NCBI RefSeq assembly: GCF_002368195.1
Contig: NZ_AP018178.1
Location: 9,704,205 to 9,768,204, forward strand
Origin: Calothrix sp. NIES-2100
GTDB lineage: Bacteria > Cyanobacteriota > Cyanobacteriia > Cyanobacteriales > Nostocaceae
Direction of reading: 5' to 3'
DNA: 64,000 bases
Made by a program: the position numbers and the translations under genes. This document shows, in pieces, positions 34,955 to 44,100 of the stretch. Within the stretch, counting starts at the first letter, position 1, and every line of letters begins with the position of its first letter. Under the pieces are notes generated by a model. It was given only the letters and a program-made list of their open reading frames with translations, had not been told where the DNA came from and searched no databases.

Positions 34955-36775
34955 ATGAATGCTGAAGATTTTTTGACTCAGGGATTAAACAAAAACTTTC
35001 AAGGAGATTATCAAGGAGCGATCGCCGATTATACTCAAGCTATACAACTTCATCCCCAGTTTGCGGAAGCTTACTATAACCGGGGGATGCTAATTAGCAG
35101 TGAACTTCAAGATTATCATAATGCGATCGCCGATTTTAATCGGGCGGTAGAAATTAAACCTGATTTTGCCGAAGCTTACTGCAATCGGGGTAATGTGCGT
35201 TTTCTCTTAGAAGATTACGAAAGCGCGATCGCCGATCATCACCAAGCATTAAAAATCAATCCCCTGCTAGCTGAATCTTACCACAGCTTGGGTAAAGCTT
35301 ATTTTGCGCTCTCCGATTATGAGACAGCGCTCTTTAATTTTCACAAAGCAGTAGAAATTAATCCGATTCTATCTACCTATATTAATGTTGATATTGCCAA
35401 TGCTTACCATAATCGCGGTGTCGCCCGTTGCGATCGCGGCGATAATGAAGGAGCGATCGCCGATTTTAACCAGGCTTTGCAGTTAAACCCCAATTTAGCC
35501 GCAGCTTATACTAATCGGGGTAATGTTTACCATCTTCTGGGCGAATATCTGCAAGCGGTAAACGATCATAACCAAGCATTACAACTCGATGGCAATTTAG
35601 CGGAAGCTTACCACAATCGCGGCAATGCCCGTTATGCCCTCACAGATTATCTCAGAGCAATTAAAGATTATAATCGCGCCTTAGAAATTAATCCGAATTT
35701 TGCTGGCGCTTATTATAGTCGCGGTTTGGTTTATGCTCACCTAGAAGATTATCAGCAAGCAATGGCAGACTTTAACCGAGCAATAGAAATCAATCCTGAT
35801 GATGTGCAAGCATACTATGAGCGGGGACTAGTTCGCAGTGCCTTAGGAGATTATCAAGGCGCGATCGCTGATTATAACCACGCATTGCAAGAAAATCCCA
35901 CATTAGATTTAGTATATGGCTTAAGAGCAAATGTGCGTCGCCGCTTGGGAGACTATCAAGAAGCAATTAAAGATAGTACAAAACTCCTGCAACTTAATCC
36001 TCTCATGGCTGAGGGATATTGCGATCGCGCAGCCGCACGGCGGAGCTTAGGTGACTACCAAGGCGCAATCAAAGATTACGATTGGGCATTGATGTTTAAT
36101 GCCAACTTAGCCACAGCTTACTATGGTCGAGGTATTGTCCGGGAAGCCTTGCAAGATTACCAAGGCGCAATTAACGATAATACTCAAGCCATCGAAATTG
36201 CACCAGATTTTTCTCAAGCCTATTGTAACCGGGGTAACGTCCGCCGCCAAATTGGTGATGAACAAGGAGCGATCGCCGATTACGATGAAGCCATCCAACT
36301 TAATCCCGAATTAGTCGAAGCTTATTACAACCGAGGTTCTCTGCGCTACGCTATGGAAGATTATGAAGGTGCGATCGCAGATTATACCCAAGCCTTAAAA
36401 TTAAATCCCCACTCTGCTGCATTTTATAGCGATCGCGGTAATGCCCGCTACGCCCTAGAAGACTATGAAGGCGCGATCGAAGATTATAATCAAGCAATCG
36501 CCATTGAGCCTAGCTTTTCTGAAGACTGGTTTAATCGCGGACGTAGCCATTCATGGCTAGGAGACTTAGAAACCGCCCTCAAAGACTTAAACCAAGCCTT
36601 ACAATTACAACCCCATTGGACAGAAGCCTATTTAGTCCGCGCTGACGTTTACCGCAATCTGGGAGATTACGAAAAAGCGATCGCTGACTTCCAAGAATCC
36701 GCTGAACTTTATCACAAAGAAGGTAATTTACAATACTATCGCGAAATTCTCAACTTAATTTCTGAACTAGAATAA
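34955..36775 (+). CDS. Tetratricopeptide-repeat protein
   Basis: About 606 residues from ATG 34955 (MNAEDFLTQGLNKN). It consists almost entirely of about 17 TPR units of 34 residues with the pattern AEAYYNRGxxxxxLxDYxxAIADYxxALxLNP. There is no signal peptide or catalytic domain, so it is a protein-protein interaction scaffold. The codon pair for A-I (GCGATCGCC) places HIP1 octamers at the same position in many repeats, an interesting case of the octamer being carried by a protein repeat. It is divergent from the hybrid kinase; functional partner unknown. Confidence 0.9.
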   Translation: MNAEDFLTQGLNKNFQGDYQGAIADYTQAIQLHPQFAEAYYNRGMLISSELQDYHNAIADFNRAVEIKPDFAEAYCNRGNVRFLLEDYESAIADHHQALKINPLLAESYHSLGKAYFALSDYETALFNFHKAVEINPILSTYINVDIANAYHNRGVARCDRGDNEGAIADFNQALQLNPNLAAAYTNRGNVYHLLGEYLQAVNDHNQALQLDGNLAEAYHNRGNARYALTDYLRAIKDYNRALEINPNFAGAYYSRGLVYAHLEDYQQAMADFNRAIEINPDDVQAYYERGLVRSALGDYQGAIADYNHALQENPTLDLVYGLRANVRRRLGDYQEAIKDSTKLLQLNPLMAEGYCDRAAARRSLGDYQGAIKDYDWALMFNANLATAYYGRGIVREALQDYQGAINDNTQAIEIAPDFSQAYCNRGNVRRQIGDEQGAIADYDEAIQLNPELVEAYYNRGSLRYAMEDYEGAIADYTQALKLNPHSAAFYSDRGNARYALEDYEGAIEDYNQAIAIEPSFSEDWFNRGRSHSWLGDLETALKDLNQALQLQPHWTEAYLVRADVYRNLGDYEKAIADFQESAELYHKEGNLQYYREILNLISELE

Positions 36776-36919
36776 CAAGACATAAAGCAGTGATTAATGA
36801 GATTCAACTATCGCGAAGTCAAACCACTTCTTCTTGCTTTCCATAGCACAAGCCAGATAGATTAGGACATCAAGCTAAGATAAAACCCTGACAATCAAAG
36901 GCTTTCAAGTCTGTCAACA

Positions 36920-36980
36920 GTAGGGGCGGGTTTATTAGATCATTGTTCATCCACGAGGATATCTGTGAACCCGCCCGTAC
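36920..36980. repeat. GTAGGGGCGGG-ended mini-element a
   Basis: A 61-bp element with ends GTAGGGGCGGGTT and AACCCGCCCGTAC forming an inverted repeat; the interior TTAGATCATTGTT and GAGGATATC are shared with two further copies. It is flanked by CAACAG/CAGTC short repeats. The gap 36776-37078 has no gene. Confidence 0.7.
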
Positions 36981-36988
36981 AACAGTCA

Positions 36989-37050
36989 GTAGGGGCGGGT
37001 TTATTTGGATCTTTGTTAATAAATGAGGATATCGGTTAACCCGCCCGTAC
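36989..37050. repeat. GTAGGGGCGGG-ended mini-element b
   Basis: A second copy, 8 bp after the first in the same orientation, with the interior slightly diverged (TTTGGATCTTTGTT). Direct tandem placement suggests local duplication. Confidence 0.7.
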
Positions 37051-37078
37051 AACAGTCAACAATCAACAGCTATAGTGC

Positions 37079-37477
37079 TTACTTCGGTTGCCCAACTTCA
37101 CTAGATTTTACCTTTGCCGCAGCTTTCTTTCTGCGAGTGGCAATGCTTTTGCGGATGCGATCGCTTTTGCGCACACCACCAGCCATCATATATTCTACAC
37201 TATTATTACCGTATTTACACGCAACGCCCAGCAGTAATCTTCCACTTAATTCACTCAAACTTTTTTCCATCGTCTCAATTTCGGTTCTGATAGAATCAAG
37301 TAATTTTAGTGCGTTGTTATAACTATCTAGCTGGCTACGTAATTTCTCAATTAGTTGCCTCAGATATTGTAAATTGCAAGTATCCTCAAAATTCATATTT
37401 GGGTCAATAGCCTCTAATTGAGTGCATCGCAATACAGCCTTTTCTAAAACCCGAGATCCCCGTTGTTTATATGTCAT
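37079..37477 (-). CDS. Coiled-coil protein with basic tail, function unknown
   Basis: A 132-residue protein. The middle, NLQYLRQLIEKLRSQLDSYNNALKLLDSIRTEIETMEKSLSEL by eye, is a long amphipathic helix or coiled coil. It is followed by a conserved-looking loop, GVACKYGNNSVEYMMAGGV, and a strongly basic C-terminus (RKSDRIRKSIATRRKKAAAK). Nucleic-acid or membrane-surface binding is possible. I recall similar small proteins in Nostocales but no assigned function. It starts at ATG 37477, with a 21-bp repeat array in the upstream gap. Confidence 0.6.
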   Translation of the reverse strand: MTYKQRGSRVLEKAVLRCTQLEAIDPNMNFEDTCNLQYLRQLIEKLRSQLDSYNNALKLLDSIRTEIETMEKSLSELSGRLLLGVACKYGNNSVEYMMAGGVRKSDRIRKSIATRRKKAAAKVKSSEVGQPK

Positions 37478-37706
37478 AAATGCACTCCTGTATAAAAAAG
37501 TTTCTAGAATTAGCTTGGCTCAATTAAACTGAAATCTGGTTCAGGGTAATTCACAGAATATGAGCTTGAGTGCGATTGGATGTTTGAGTAATTACCGCAA
37601 CTGTAAATGTTTTTACCCGACATACCGGGATTTCGGGATAAGCGAGGGGTCTTACACCTGATTCGCCAGCAACATCATAAATTTAGGGGATTTAGTCACA
37701 AATATT

Positions 37707-37797
37707 GCGACGTTGGTGACGACAACCGCGATGTTGGTAATGACAACCGCGATGTTGGTGACGACAACCGCGATGTTGGTGACGACAACCGCGACGA
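37707..37797. repeat. 21-bp-period tandem repeat array 3
   Basis: Four 21-bp units GCGATGTTGGTGACGACAACC plus a partial, each with GTTG and CAAC arms that can form a hairpin. The sequence differs from arrays 1 and 2 but the period is the same. It lies in the 592-bp gap between divergent genes at 37477 and 38070. Confidence 0.85.
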
Positions 37798-37944
37798 GAA
37801 TAACCACTGTACAAGAATGTATTGTAATCCTGTGGATAAAAAACTCCACCCACGGATCGGAGTTTTTGTCAATGGTCAGTAGTCAGTGGCAAAGAAATAT
37901 ATACCGCCCACAAGGAAGGTATTAAACTCCAACATTCAACAACT

Positions 37945-38006
37945 GTACGGGCGGGTTCACCAATATCCTCGCTTATCAACAATGATCTAAATAAACCCGC
38001 CCCTAC
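37945..38006. repeat. GTAGGGGCGGG-ended mini-element c
   Basis: A third copy, inverted relative to a and b: GTACGGGCGGGTTC to AACCCGCCCCTAC, with interior CAATATCCTCG and AACAATGATC. It ends 63 bp before the Ser/Thr kinase start. Confidence 0.7.
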
Positions 38007-38069
38007 TGACAAATGACTCGCAAAGCGCAATAAATGGTATAAAAAATCCAGAGGGCAATGGTGACTTGA

Positions 38070-39485
38070 ATGATCGGTCAAATTCTTGATGGACGCTACC
38101 AAATACTCGAACAAATCGGCCAAGGTGGATTTGGAATTACTTTCATAGCCATTGACACCAAACTACCAGAAAAACCTCATTGCATTGTCAAGCAGTTTAA
38201 ACCAAAATCTATCGACCCATACGCTCTGCAAGTTGCGAAAAGATTGTTTGACACCGAAGCAGAAAAGTTAGAAAAATTGGGAAATCACAACCAAATTCCC
38301 CGTCTTCTCGCATTCTTTGAAGAAAATCATGAATTTTATTTAGTCCAAGAATATATAGAAGGTCGAGATATTACTCAAGAATTAGTACCGGGTACACAAT
38401 TGAGTGAAGCTTATGTCATCAAACTTTTAACCGATATTTTAGAAGTTTTAGTCTTTGTTCATCAACAAAACTTAATTCATCGCGATCTCAAACCCTCAAA
38501 TATTCGCCGTCGCCAATCTGATGGCAAAATAGTCTTAATAGACTTTGGTGCAGTCAAAGAAGTTACAACTCAAGTTGTGAATGCTCAAGGAAAGACAAGT
38601 TTTACCATTGCTATTGGTACACCGGGCTATTTACCTAGTGAACAAGCAAAAGGTCAACCAGAATTTTCCAGTGATATTTATGCAGTTGGGATTATTGGTA
38701 TCCAAGCTTTAACCGGGATAAATCCTCACCCTAACTATAAACAGCTACGTACAGATCCGCAAACAGGAGAGATTATCTGGCGCGATCGCACTCAAGTTAG
38801 TCCCAAACTAGCAAATATAATCGATAAAATGGTGCGCTACGACTACCGCCAGCGTTACCAGTCAGCAGCCGAAGTATTGCAAGCACTCCAAGGATTATCG
38901 CCTAAATCGCCACCGGGGAAACTTTGGCTGGGTGTAGCTGCATTAGCAGTAATTACTCCCCTGATTATATGGCTTTCATCGCAATTGATTAACCTCAAAC
39001 CAACTCTTGCAACTTACGAAGAACCTAACTTTGGTATAGCCATCAAATACCCATCAGATAACTGGGAAGCAATCAAACGCAATGATGATTTTGGCGGTGA
39101 TGTGATTCAAATTGTGCGGAAAAATCAACAAGCGGTAAAATATTGTATATTAGCAGTAACAATTAATGTTAATGACTTATCGCCCCAATTGTTATCTTTA
39201 GAAGAATATAAAAACCTCGCTATTCAAAAGATTAAAAAGAATAATCCCAATCAACAAATTATAGATAAGACTACACCATCAACAACGCTATCAAAGTATA
39301 ATGCTTATCAATTAACATATACTCGCCAAGAAGGAGAATGTAAACTCCAAGCCACAGAAATTGGCACAGTTAGAAACGGCAAAGCATACTTTATTACCTA
39401 CATGGCAGAATCGTCCAAATATGCTCAATATTTACCTACTGCGGAAACGATGATTCAATCATTTAAAATTACAGAAAATAATTAA
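38070..39485 (+). CDS. Membrane-anchored Ser/Thr protein kinase
   Basis: A 471-residue PknB-type kinase. The glycine loop is IGQGGFGITF (16-25), then Lys41 in CIVKQFKP, the catalytic loop LIHRDLKPSN (Asp139) and DFG 158-160. A single transmembrane helix, LGVAALAVITPLIIWLSS, is at about 290-308. The C-terminal part (YEEPNFGIAIKYPSDNWEAI onward) looks like a PsbP/Mog1-type domain outside the membrane, probably the sensor. The starting SD is weak. It stands alone, followed 53 bp later by xisH. Confidence 0.92.
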   Translation: MIGQILDGRYQILEQIGQGGFGITFIAIDTKLPEKPHCIVKQFKPKSIDPYALQVAKRLFDTEAEKLEKLGNHNQIPRLLAFFEENHEFYLVQEYIEGRDITQELVPGTQLSEAYVIKLLTDILEVLVFVHQQNLIHRDLKPSNIRRRQSDGKIVLIDFGAVKEVTTQVVNAQGKTSFTIAIGTPGYLPSEQAKGQPEFSSDIYAVGIIGIQALTGINPHPNYKQLRTDPQTGEIIWRDRTQVSPKLANIIDKMVRYDYRQRYQSAAEVLQALQGLSPKSPPGKLWLGVAALAVITPLIIWLSSQLINLKPTLATYEEPNFGIAIKYPSDNWEAIKRNDDFGGDVIQIVRKNQQAVKYCILAVTINVNDLSPQLLSLEEYKNLAIQKIKKNNPNQQIIDKTTPSTTLSKYNAYQLTYTRQEGECKLQATEIGTVRNGKAYFITYMAESSKYAQYLPTAETMIQSFKITENN

Positions 39486-39538
39486 TAATGTGTATTATCT
39501 ATCCTAAAATAGCCTAATTGTGCGCATAGTAAACTCCT

Positions 39539-39949
39539 ATGGCAAAAGATAAATTTCATAATGTTGTCAGAAATGCTTTAGAAAAAGACGGTTGGAATAT
39601 TACAGCTGACCCCTACGAAATTAATGTCGATGATATCGATTTTGAGATTGACTTAGCAGCAGAGGAACTTTTAGGAGCAGAGAGAGAAGGACGAAAAATA
39701 GCGGTAGAAATTAAAAGTTTTATTAGTCCATCGAATGTTTCCGAATTTCATACAGCCTTGGGACGATTTTTAAATTATCGGGATGCTTTAGATAAAATTG
39801 AACCCAAACGCTTACTTTATTTAGCCGTAAGATTGCCTGTTTATGAAACTTTTTTTCAACGAAAATTTATTATATCGGCAGTTGAAAAATATCAATTACG
39901 ATTGATGATTTACGATGTAGAACAGGAGGTTATTAGTCTATGGCTGTAG
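39539..39949 (+). CDS. xisH: XisH-family protein
   Basis: A 136-residue protein (MAKDKFHNVVRNALEKDGWNIT). It has the endonuclease-fold signature EIDLAAEELLGAEREG and KIAVEIKSF (Glu-x-Lys) typical of XisH. The family was named for control of fdxN-element excision in Anabaena heterocysts, but most copies in cyanobacteria are not next to an excision element, and none (no recombinase) is seen here. Its end overlaps xisI by 10 bp, the usual tight pair. Confidence 0.9.
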   Translation: MAKDKFHNVVRNALEKDGWNITADPYEINVDDIDFEIDLAAEELLGAEREGRKIAVEIKSFISPSNVSEFHTALGRFLNYRDALDKIEPKRLLYLAVRLPVYETFFQRKFIISAVEKYQLRLMIYDVEQEVISLWL

Positions 39950-40278
39950 AACAATATCGGCAATATATTCGCCAAATTCTTTCCGAACGACAAAAGCGAG
40001 CTTCGATGTCACGAAATTACGAAGAGTATGAGGTGCAAACAATTTTTGACGAACAACAAGACCATTATCAATTACTTTATGTCGGTTGGAGAGGAAATAA
40101 ACGGGATTTTGGTTGTATCTTACATCTTGATATTAAAGATGGGAAAATTTGGATTCAACATGATGGTACTGAAGTTGGAATTGCTAATCAATTAGTGGAC
40201 ATGGGAGTACCGAAGCAAGATATTATTTTGGCATTTCATGAACCCTATATACGTCAGTTTACTGAGTTTGGCAGTTGA
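39940..40278 (+). CDS. xisI: XisI-family protein
   Basis: A 112-residue partner of XisH (YRQYIRQILSERQKRA, DEQQDHYQLLYVGWRG, GCILHLDIKDGKIWIQHDGTE, FHEPYIRQFTEFG). XisI is required with XisH for regulating site-specific excision in Anabaena; in other contexts the pair may act as a toxin-antitoxin-like or nuclease module. It starts within the end of xisH, so the two are translated together. The gap to 40565 has a CGAGACGCTGCGCGAACGC repeat and no gene. Confidence 0.9.
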   Translation: MAVEQYRQYIRQILSERQKRASMSRNYEEYEVQTIFDEQQDHYQLLYVGWRGNKRDFGCILHLDIKDGKIWIQHDGTEVGIANQLVDMGVPKQDIILAFHEPYIRQFTEFGS

Positions 40279-40565
40279 AAAATAAAATTATGTAAGGGAT
40301 TTAATTTATTCATCTGGGAGTATTCTAATACTACCTCATGGTTAAGGTGTGCAAGTATAATACTATTGGCTTGTACCTTAACTTGCAAAGCGATAACTTC
40401 GTTGAGCTTCTCTTCGAGACGCTGCGCGAACGCTAACGCACCTCACAAAACCGTACCAATGGAATGGCTTTTATAGTGCTTAACCTGAACTCAGATTAAT
40501 GAAATTACTGGAAAATCTTAAAATACAAGTTTGGGTTAAAACAGGCAAAATCTCAAATTGCATGG

Positions 40566-42194
40566 CTACTCAGACAGCCGCCAAATTTTGATAGTCGCGT
40601 CATTACTACCACTAGCTAAAGTTTTGCCATCTGGGCTAAAGGCGACTGAATTAACCGTATCAGAATGACCATTGAGGGTACGAATTTCTTGCCCAGTAGC
40701 CAGGTTCCAGATTTTGATAGTCTTGTCATCACTACCACTAGCTAAAGTTTTGCCATCTGGGCTAAAGGCGACTGAATTAACCAAATTAGAATGACCCTTG
40801 AGGGTACGAATTTCTTGCCCAGTAGCGAGGTTCCAGATTTTGATAGTCTTGTCATCACTACCACTAGCTAAAGTTTTGCCATCTGGGCTAAAGGCGACTG
40901 AATGAACCCAATCAGAATGACGATTGAGGGTACGAATTTCTTGCCCAGTAGCAAGGTTCCAGATTTTGATAGTCTTGTCCCAACTACCACTAGCTAAAAT
41001 TTTGCCATCTGGGCTAAAAGCGATTGAATAAACCCAACTAGAATGACCATTGAGGGTACGAATTTCTTGCCCAGTAGCAAGGTTCCAGATTTTGATAGTC
41101 TTGTCATCACTACCACTAGCTAAAGTTTTGCCATCTGGGCTAAAGGCAACTGACTTAACCCAATGAGAATGACCATTGAGGGTACGAATTTCTTGTCCAG
41201 TGGCGAGACTCCAGATTTTGATAGTCTTGTCCCAACTACTACTAGCTAAAGTTTTGCCATCTGGGCTAATGGCGACTGACCGAACCGAATAAGAATGACC
41301 ATTGAGGGTACGAATTTCTTGCCCTGTAGCCAGGTTCCAAATTTTGATAGTCTTGTCACCACTACCACTAACTAAAGTTTTGCTATCTGGACTAAAGGTG
41401 ACTGAATTAACTATTCCTTCTTTGAATATAAGACCTACCTTTTGAGAATGCCCAATCAGGGTCTCCGCTAGAGTAAAGTTAGCGGCTGATGGCGCAGTTG
41501 AAACTGGCGGATTTGTTGGCTTTGGAGTAGGCGCAGTCGCCACAGGCTGCACAGATGCTGCAAGACTTAAATAAATCTTCAACGGAATCCCATACACAGT
41601 AGTAGCATTAGTATCTGGGCGAGTTGTAGCGCGTCCGTGAATCCCCACTAATTTACCCTGTTCATCGAGTATCGCACCCCCACTCATCCCTGGAAAACCA
41701 CCGATGTCATACACAAAAGCATAGCCATCTTTTGGGTTTGTCACCAGACGAGAAATTGAGCCGCTACGAAAATCTATGTCTGATGTTCCTTGCGGAAAAC
41801 CTGCGACATGAACAGTTTTACCTAATGTTACTTGTTCAGAATTTCCCTTTTCGGCAACACTGTAATTTTCGTTGCTGGTAAACTGAAATATAGCTAAATC
41901 AACGCCAGGAAATCTTTTTACCTGGCTGTGTTGTAAGCTATATTTTTTCCCATCTGGTGTTTGTATTGTGTAGTTACCTTCAAGTTGTACTACGTGCCAA
42001 CAAGTAACAACAGTGTAACTATTGCCTTGACGCTCAATAATTACCCCAGAGCCAGTATTTGCGCCATCAATGCGGACTGTAATTTGTTTAGCAATAGAAC
42101 CAACTTCTGATGGTGTCAACGCTGTGGCTACTGGCTGCACTATGACAATTGTTGCACCAAATAATACTGCCGTTAGTACACCAGCAACCCTCAT
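40566..42194 (-). CDS. Secreted trypsin-like protease with WD40 propeller (1)
   Basis: A 542-residue protein. Signal peptide MRVAGVLTAVLFGATIVIVQ. Trypsin-like domain to about residue 215 with triad His67 (VTCWHVV), Asp99 (PGVDLAIF), Ser171 (PGMSGGAI). After a Pro/Thr linker come seven WD40 blades of 42 residues, each with SPDGKTLASGSxDKTIKIW. The blades are nearly identical at DNA level, implying recent expansion or gene conversion. Expected in the periplasm or outside. Paralogue of the next two genes upstream. Confidence 0.92.
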   Translation of the reverse strand: MRVAGVLTAVLFGATIVIVQPVATALTPSEVGSIAKQITVRIDGANTGSGVIIERQGNSYTVVTCWHVVQLEGNYTIQTPDGKKYSLQHSQVKRFPGVDLAIFQFTSNENYSVAEKGNSEQVTLGKTVHVAGFPQGTSDIDFRSGSISRLVTNPKDGYAFVYDIGGFPGMSGGAILDEQGKLVGIHGRATTRPDTNATTVYGIPLKIYLSLAASVQPVATAPTPKPTNPPVSTAPSAANFTLAETLIGHSQKVGLIFKEGIVNSVTFSPDSKTLVSGSGDKTIKIWNLATGQEIRTLNGHSYSVRSVAISPDGKTLASSSWDKTIKIWSLATGQEIRTLNGHSHWVKSVAFSPDGKTLASGSDDKTIKIWNLATGQEIRTLNGHSSWVYSIAFSPDGKILASGSWDKTIKIWNLATGQEIRTLNRHSDWVHSVAFSPDGKTLASGSDDKTIKIWNLATGQEIRTLKGHSNLVNSVAFSPDGKTLASGSDDKTIKIWNLATGQEIRTLNGHSDTVNSVAFSPDGKTLASGSNDATIKIWRLSE

Positions 42195-42352
42195 GATTGA
42201 TTCTCCCGATGATTTTGTAATACTTCTTTTTTAATCGCTACAGCCATACTAGAGCAAATGTAATTGATTTTTTGCCTAATAAAATTTTAAGAAAATCTTA
42301 ATATACAAGGTTAATTTAACAAGGATAATATTTAAAATCTAAAATTAAATAA

Positions 42353-44005
42353 CTACGGAGATAGCCGCCAAATGATAGTTTTATCATCGTTACCACTAGC
42401 TAAAATTTTGCCATCTGGACTAATGGCGACTGACCAAACCGAACGAGAATGACGCTTGAGAGTACGAATTTCATTTCCTGTGGCGACATTCCAAATTTTG
42501 ATAGTCTTGTCACTACTACCACTAACTAAAGTTTTGCCATCTGGGCTAAAGGTGACAGAATTAACCCCCTCAGAATGACCATTGAGAGTACGAATTTCTT
42601 GCCCAGTCTCGACATTCCAAATTTTGATAGTCTTGTCACCACTACCACTAACTAAAGTTTTGCCATCTGGGCTAAAAGCGACAGAATAAACCTCCTCAGA
42701 ATGACCATTGAGAGTACGAATTTCTTGCCCAGTCTCGACATTCCAAATTTTGATAGTCTTGTCACCACTACAACTAACTAAAGTTTTGCCATCTGGACTT
42801 ATGGTGACTGACCAAACCCAACGAGAATGACGGTTGAGAGTACGAATTTCATTTCCTGTGGCGACATTCCAGATTTTGATAGTCGCGTCAGCACTACCAC
42901 TAACTAAAGTTTTGCCATCTGGACTTATGGCGACTGAATTAACCCTCTGAGAATGACCATTGAGAGTACGAATTTCTTGCCCAGTCTCAACATTCCAAAT
43001 TTTGATAGTCTTGTCATCAGCACCACTCGCTAAAGTTTTGCCATCTGGGCTAAAAGCCACTGATCTAACCAGTAGGTTCGAGACACCGCCTGAATCGAAC
43101 ACTCTAGAATGACTATTGAGGGTAAGAATTTCTTTCCCTGTGGCAGCATTCCAAATTTTAATCTTGAAATCACTGCTAGCTAAAGTTCTACCATCTGGGC
43201 TAATGGCGACTGAATAAACCTTATGACCATTGAGAAACTTCGCTAAAATAAATTTGCTTGATGAGTTATTAGGATTTACAGGTGGTGGAGTTGAGACTGG
43301 CGGATTTGTTGGCTGTGGAGTTGGTGCAGTTGCAACAGGTTGTGCAGACGATACCAGACTTAAATAATTCTTCAACGGAATCCCCAACACAGCAATAGCA
43401 CTCGTATCTGGACGAGTTCCAGAACGTCCGTGAATACCAACTAACTTTCCTTGTTCATCCAGTATCGGCCCGCCACTCATCCCTGGAAAAGCATTGACTG
43501 TGTACAGTAAAGCATAACCATCTTTGGGCTTTTGCACACGACCAGAAATTTGTCCAGATAAAGCTTGAAAAGTGCGTTCCGGGATACCAGGAATTCCATC
43601 GGGATAACCGGCGACATAAACAGTTTTACCGCCTGTAACTTGATCGGAATCTCCCTTTTCGGCAACAGAGTAATTTTGATTACTAGTGAATTGAAACACT
43701 GCCAAATCAACGCCCGGTAATCGTTGCACTTGGCTGTGATTAAAGGTGTATTGCCTACCATCTTCTGTCCTAACTGTATAGCTTCCTGTTTGTTGGATGA
43801 CATGCCAATTAGTGACAACGGTGTAAGTATTGCCCGTGCGTTCAATAATAATTCCAGAACCTGTATTTGCTCCATCAATGCGGACTGTAATCTTTTGAGC
43901 TATGGAATAGACTTCTGCAGGTGTTAATGCTGTAGCGACTAGCGGCTGTACGATCGCAATTGTTGCACCAAGTAATATTACTGGAAGTCCCCCACCAAGT
44001 CTCAT
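42353..44005 (-). CDS. Secreted trypsin-like protease with WD40 propeller (2)
   Basis: A 550-residue paralogue of the previous gene, same architecture: signal peptide, protease domain with His68 (VTNWHVI), Asp100 (PGVDLAVF), Ser177 (PGMSGGPI), linker, seven WD40 blades. The first blade is diverged (SSDFKIKIWNAATG) and the second is preceded by an 11-residue insertion around FDSGGVSNLL. The last blade lacks one residue (DDKTIIWRL). A 158-bp gap follows to the first copy. Likely secreted; target unknown. Confidence 0.92.
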   Translation of the reverse strand: MRLGGGLPVILLGATIAIVQPLVATALTPAEVYSIAQKITVRIDGANTGSGIIIERTGNTYTVVTNWHVIQQTGSYTVRTEDGRQYTFNHSQVQRLPGVDLAVFQFTSNQNYSVAEKGDSDQVTGGKTVYVAGYPDGIPGIPERTFQALSGQISGRVQKPKDGYALLYTVNAFPGMSGGPILDEQGKLVGIHGRSGTRPDTSAIAVLGIPLKNYLSLVSSAQPVATAPTPQPTNPPVSTPPPVNPNNSSSKFILAKFLNGHKVYSVAISPDGRTLASSDFKIKIWNAATGKEILTLNSHSRVFDSGGVSNLLVRSVAFSPDGKTLASGADDKTIKIWNVETGQEIRTLNGHSQRVNSVAISPDGKTLVSGSADATIKIWNVATGNEIRTLNRHSRWVWSVTISPDGKTLVSCSGDKTIKIWNVETGQEIRTLNGHSEEVYSVAFSPDGKTLVSGSGDKTIKIWNVETGQEIRTLNGHSEGVNSVTFSPDGKTLVSGSSDKTIKIWNVATGNEIRTLKRHSRSVWSVAISPDGKILASGNDDKTIIWRLSP

Positions 44006-44100
44006 GATTTATCACCCAAATGATTATGCAGTAATTGTTTGTTAATCAGCGCCGCCATATTAGACTCAATAAATTTACTAGTTTATCAATGACAAGATAC

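Noticed and set aside
39539..40278. An fdxN-type excision element
   Set aside because: xisH and xisI are present but no xisF-type recombinase or element ends are seen in the window.
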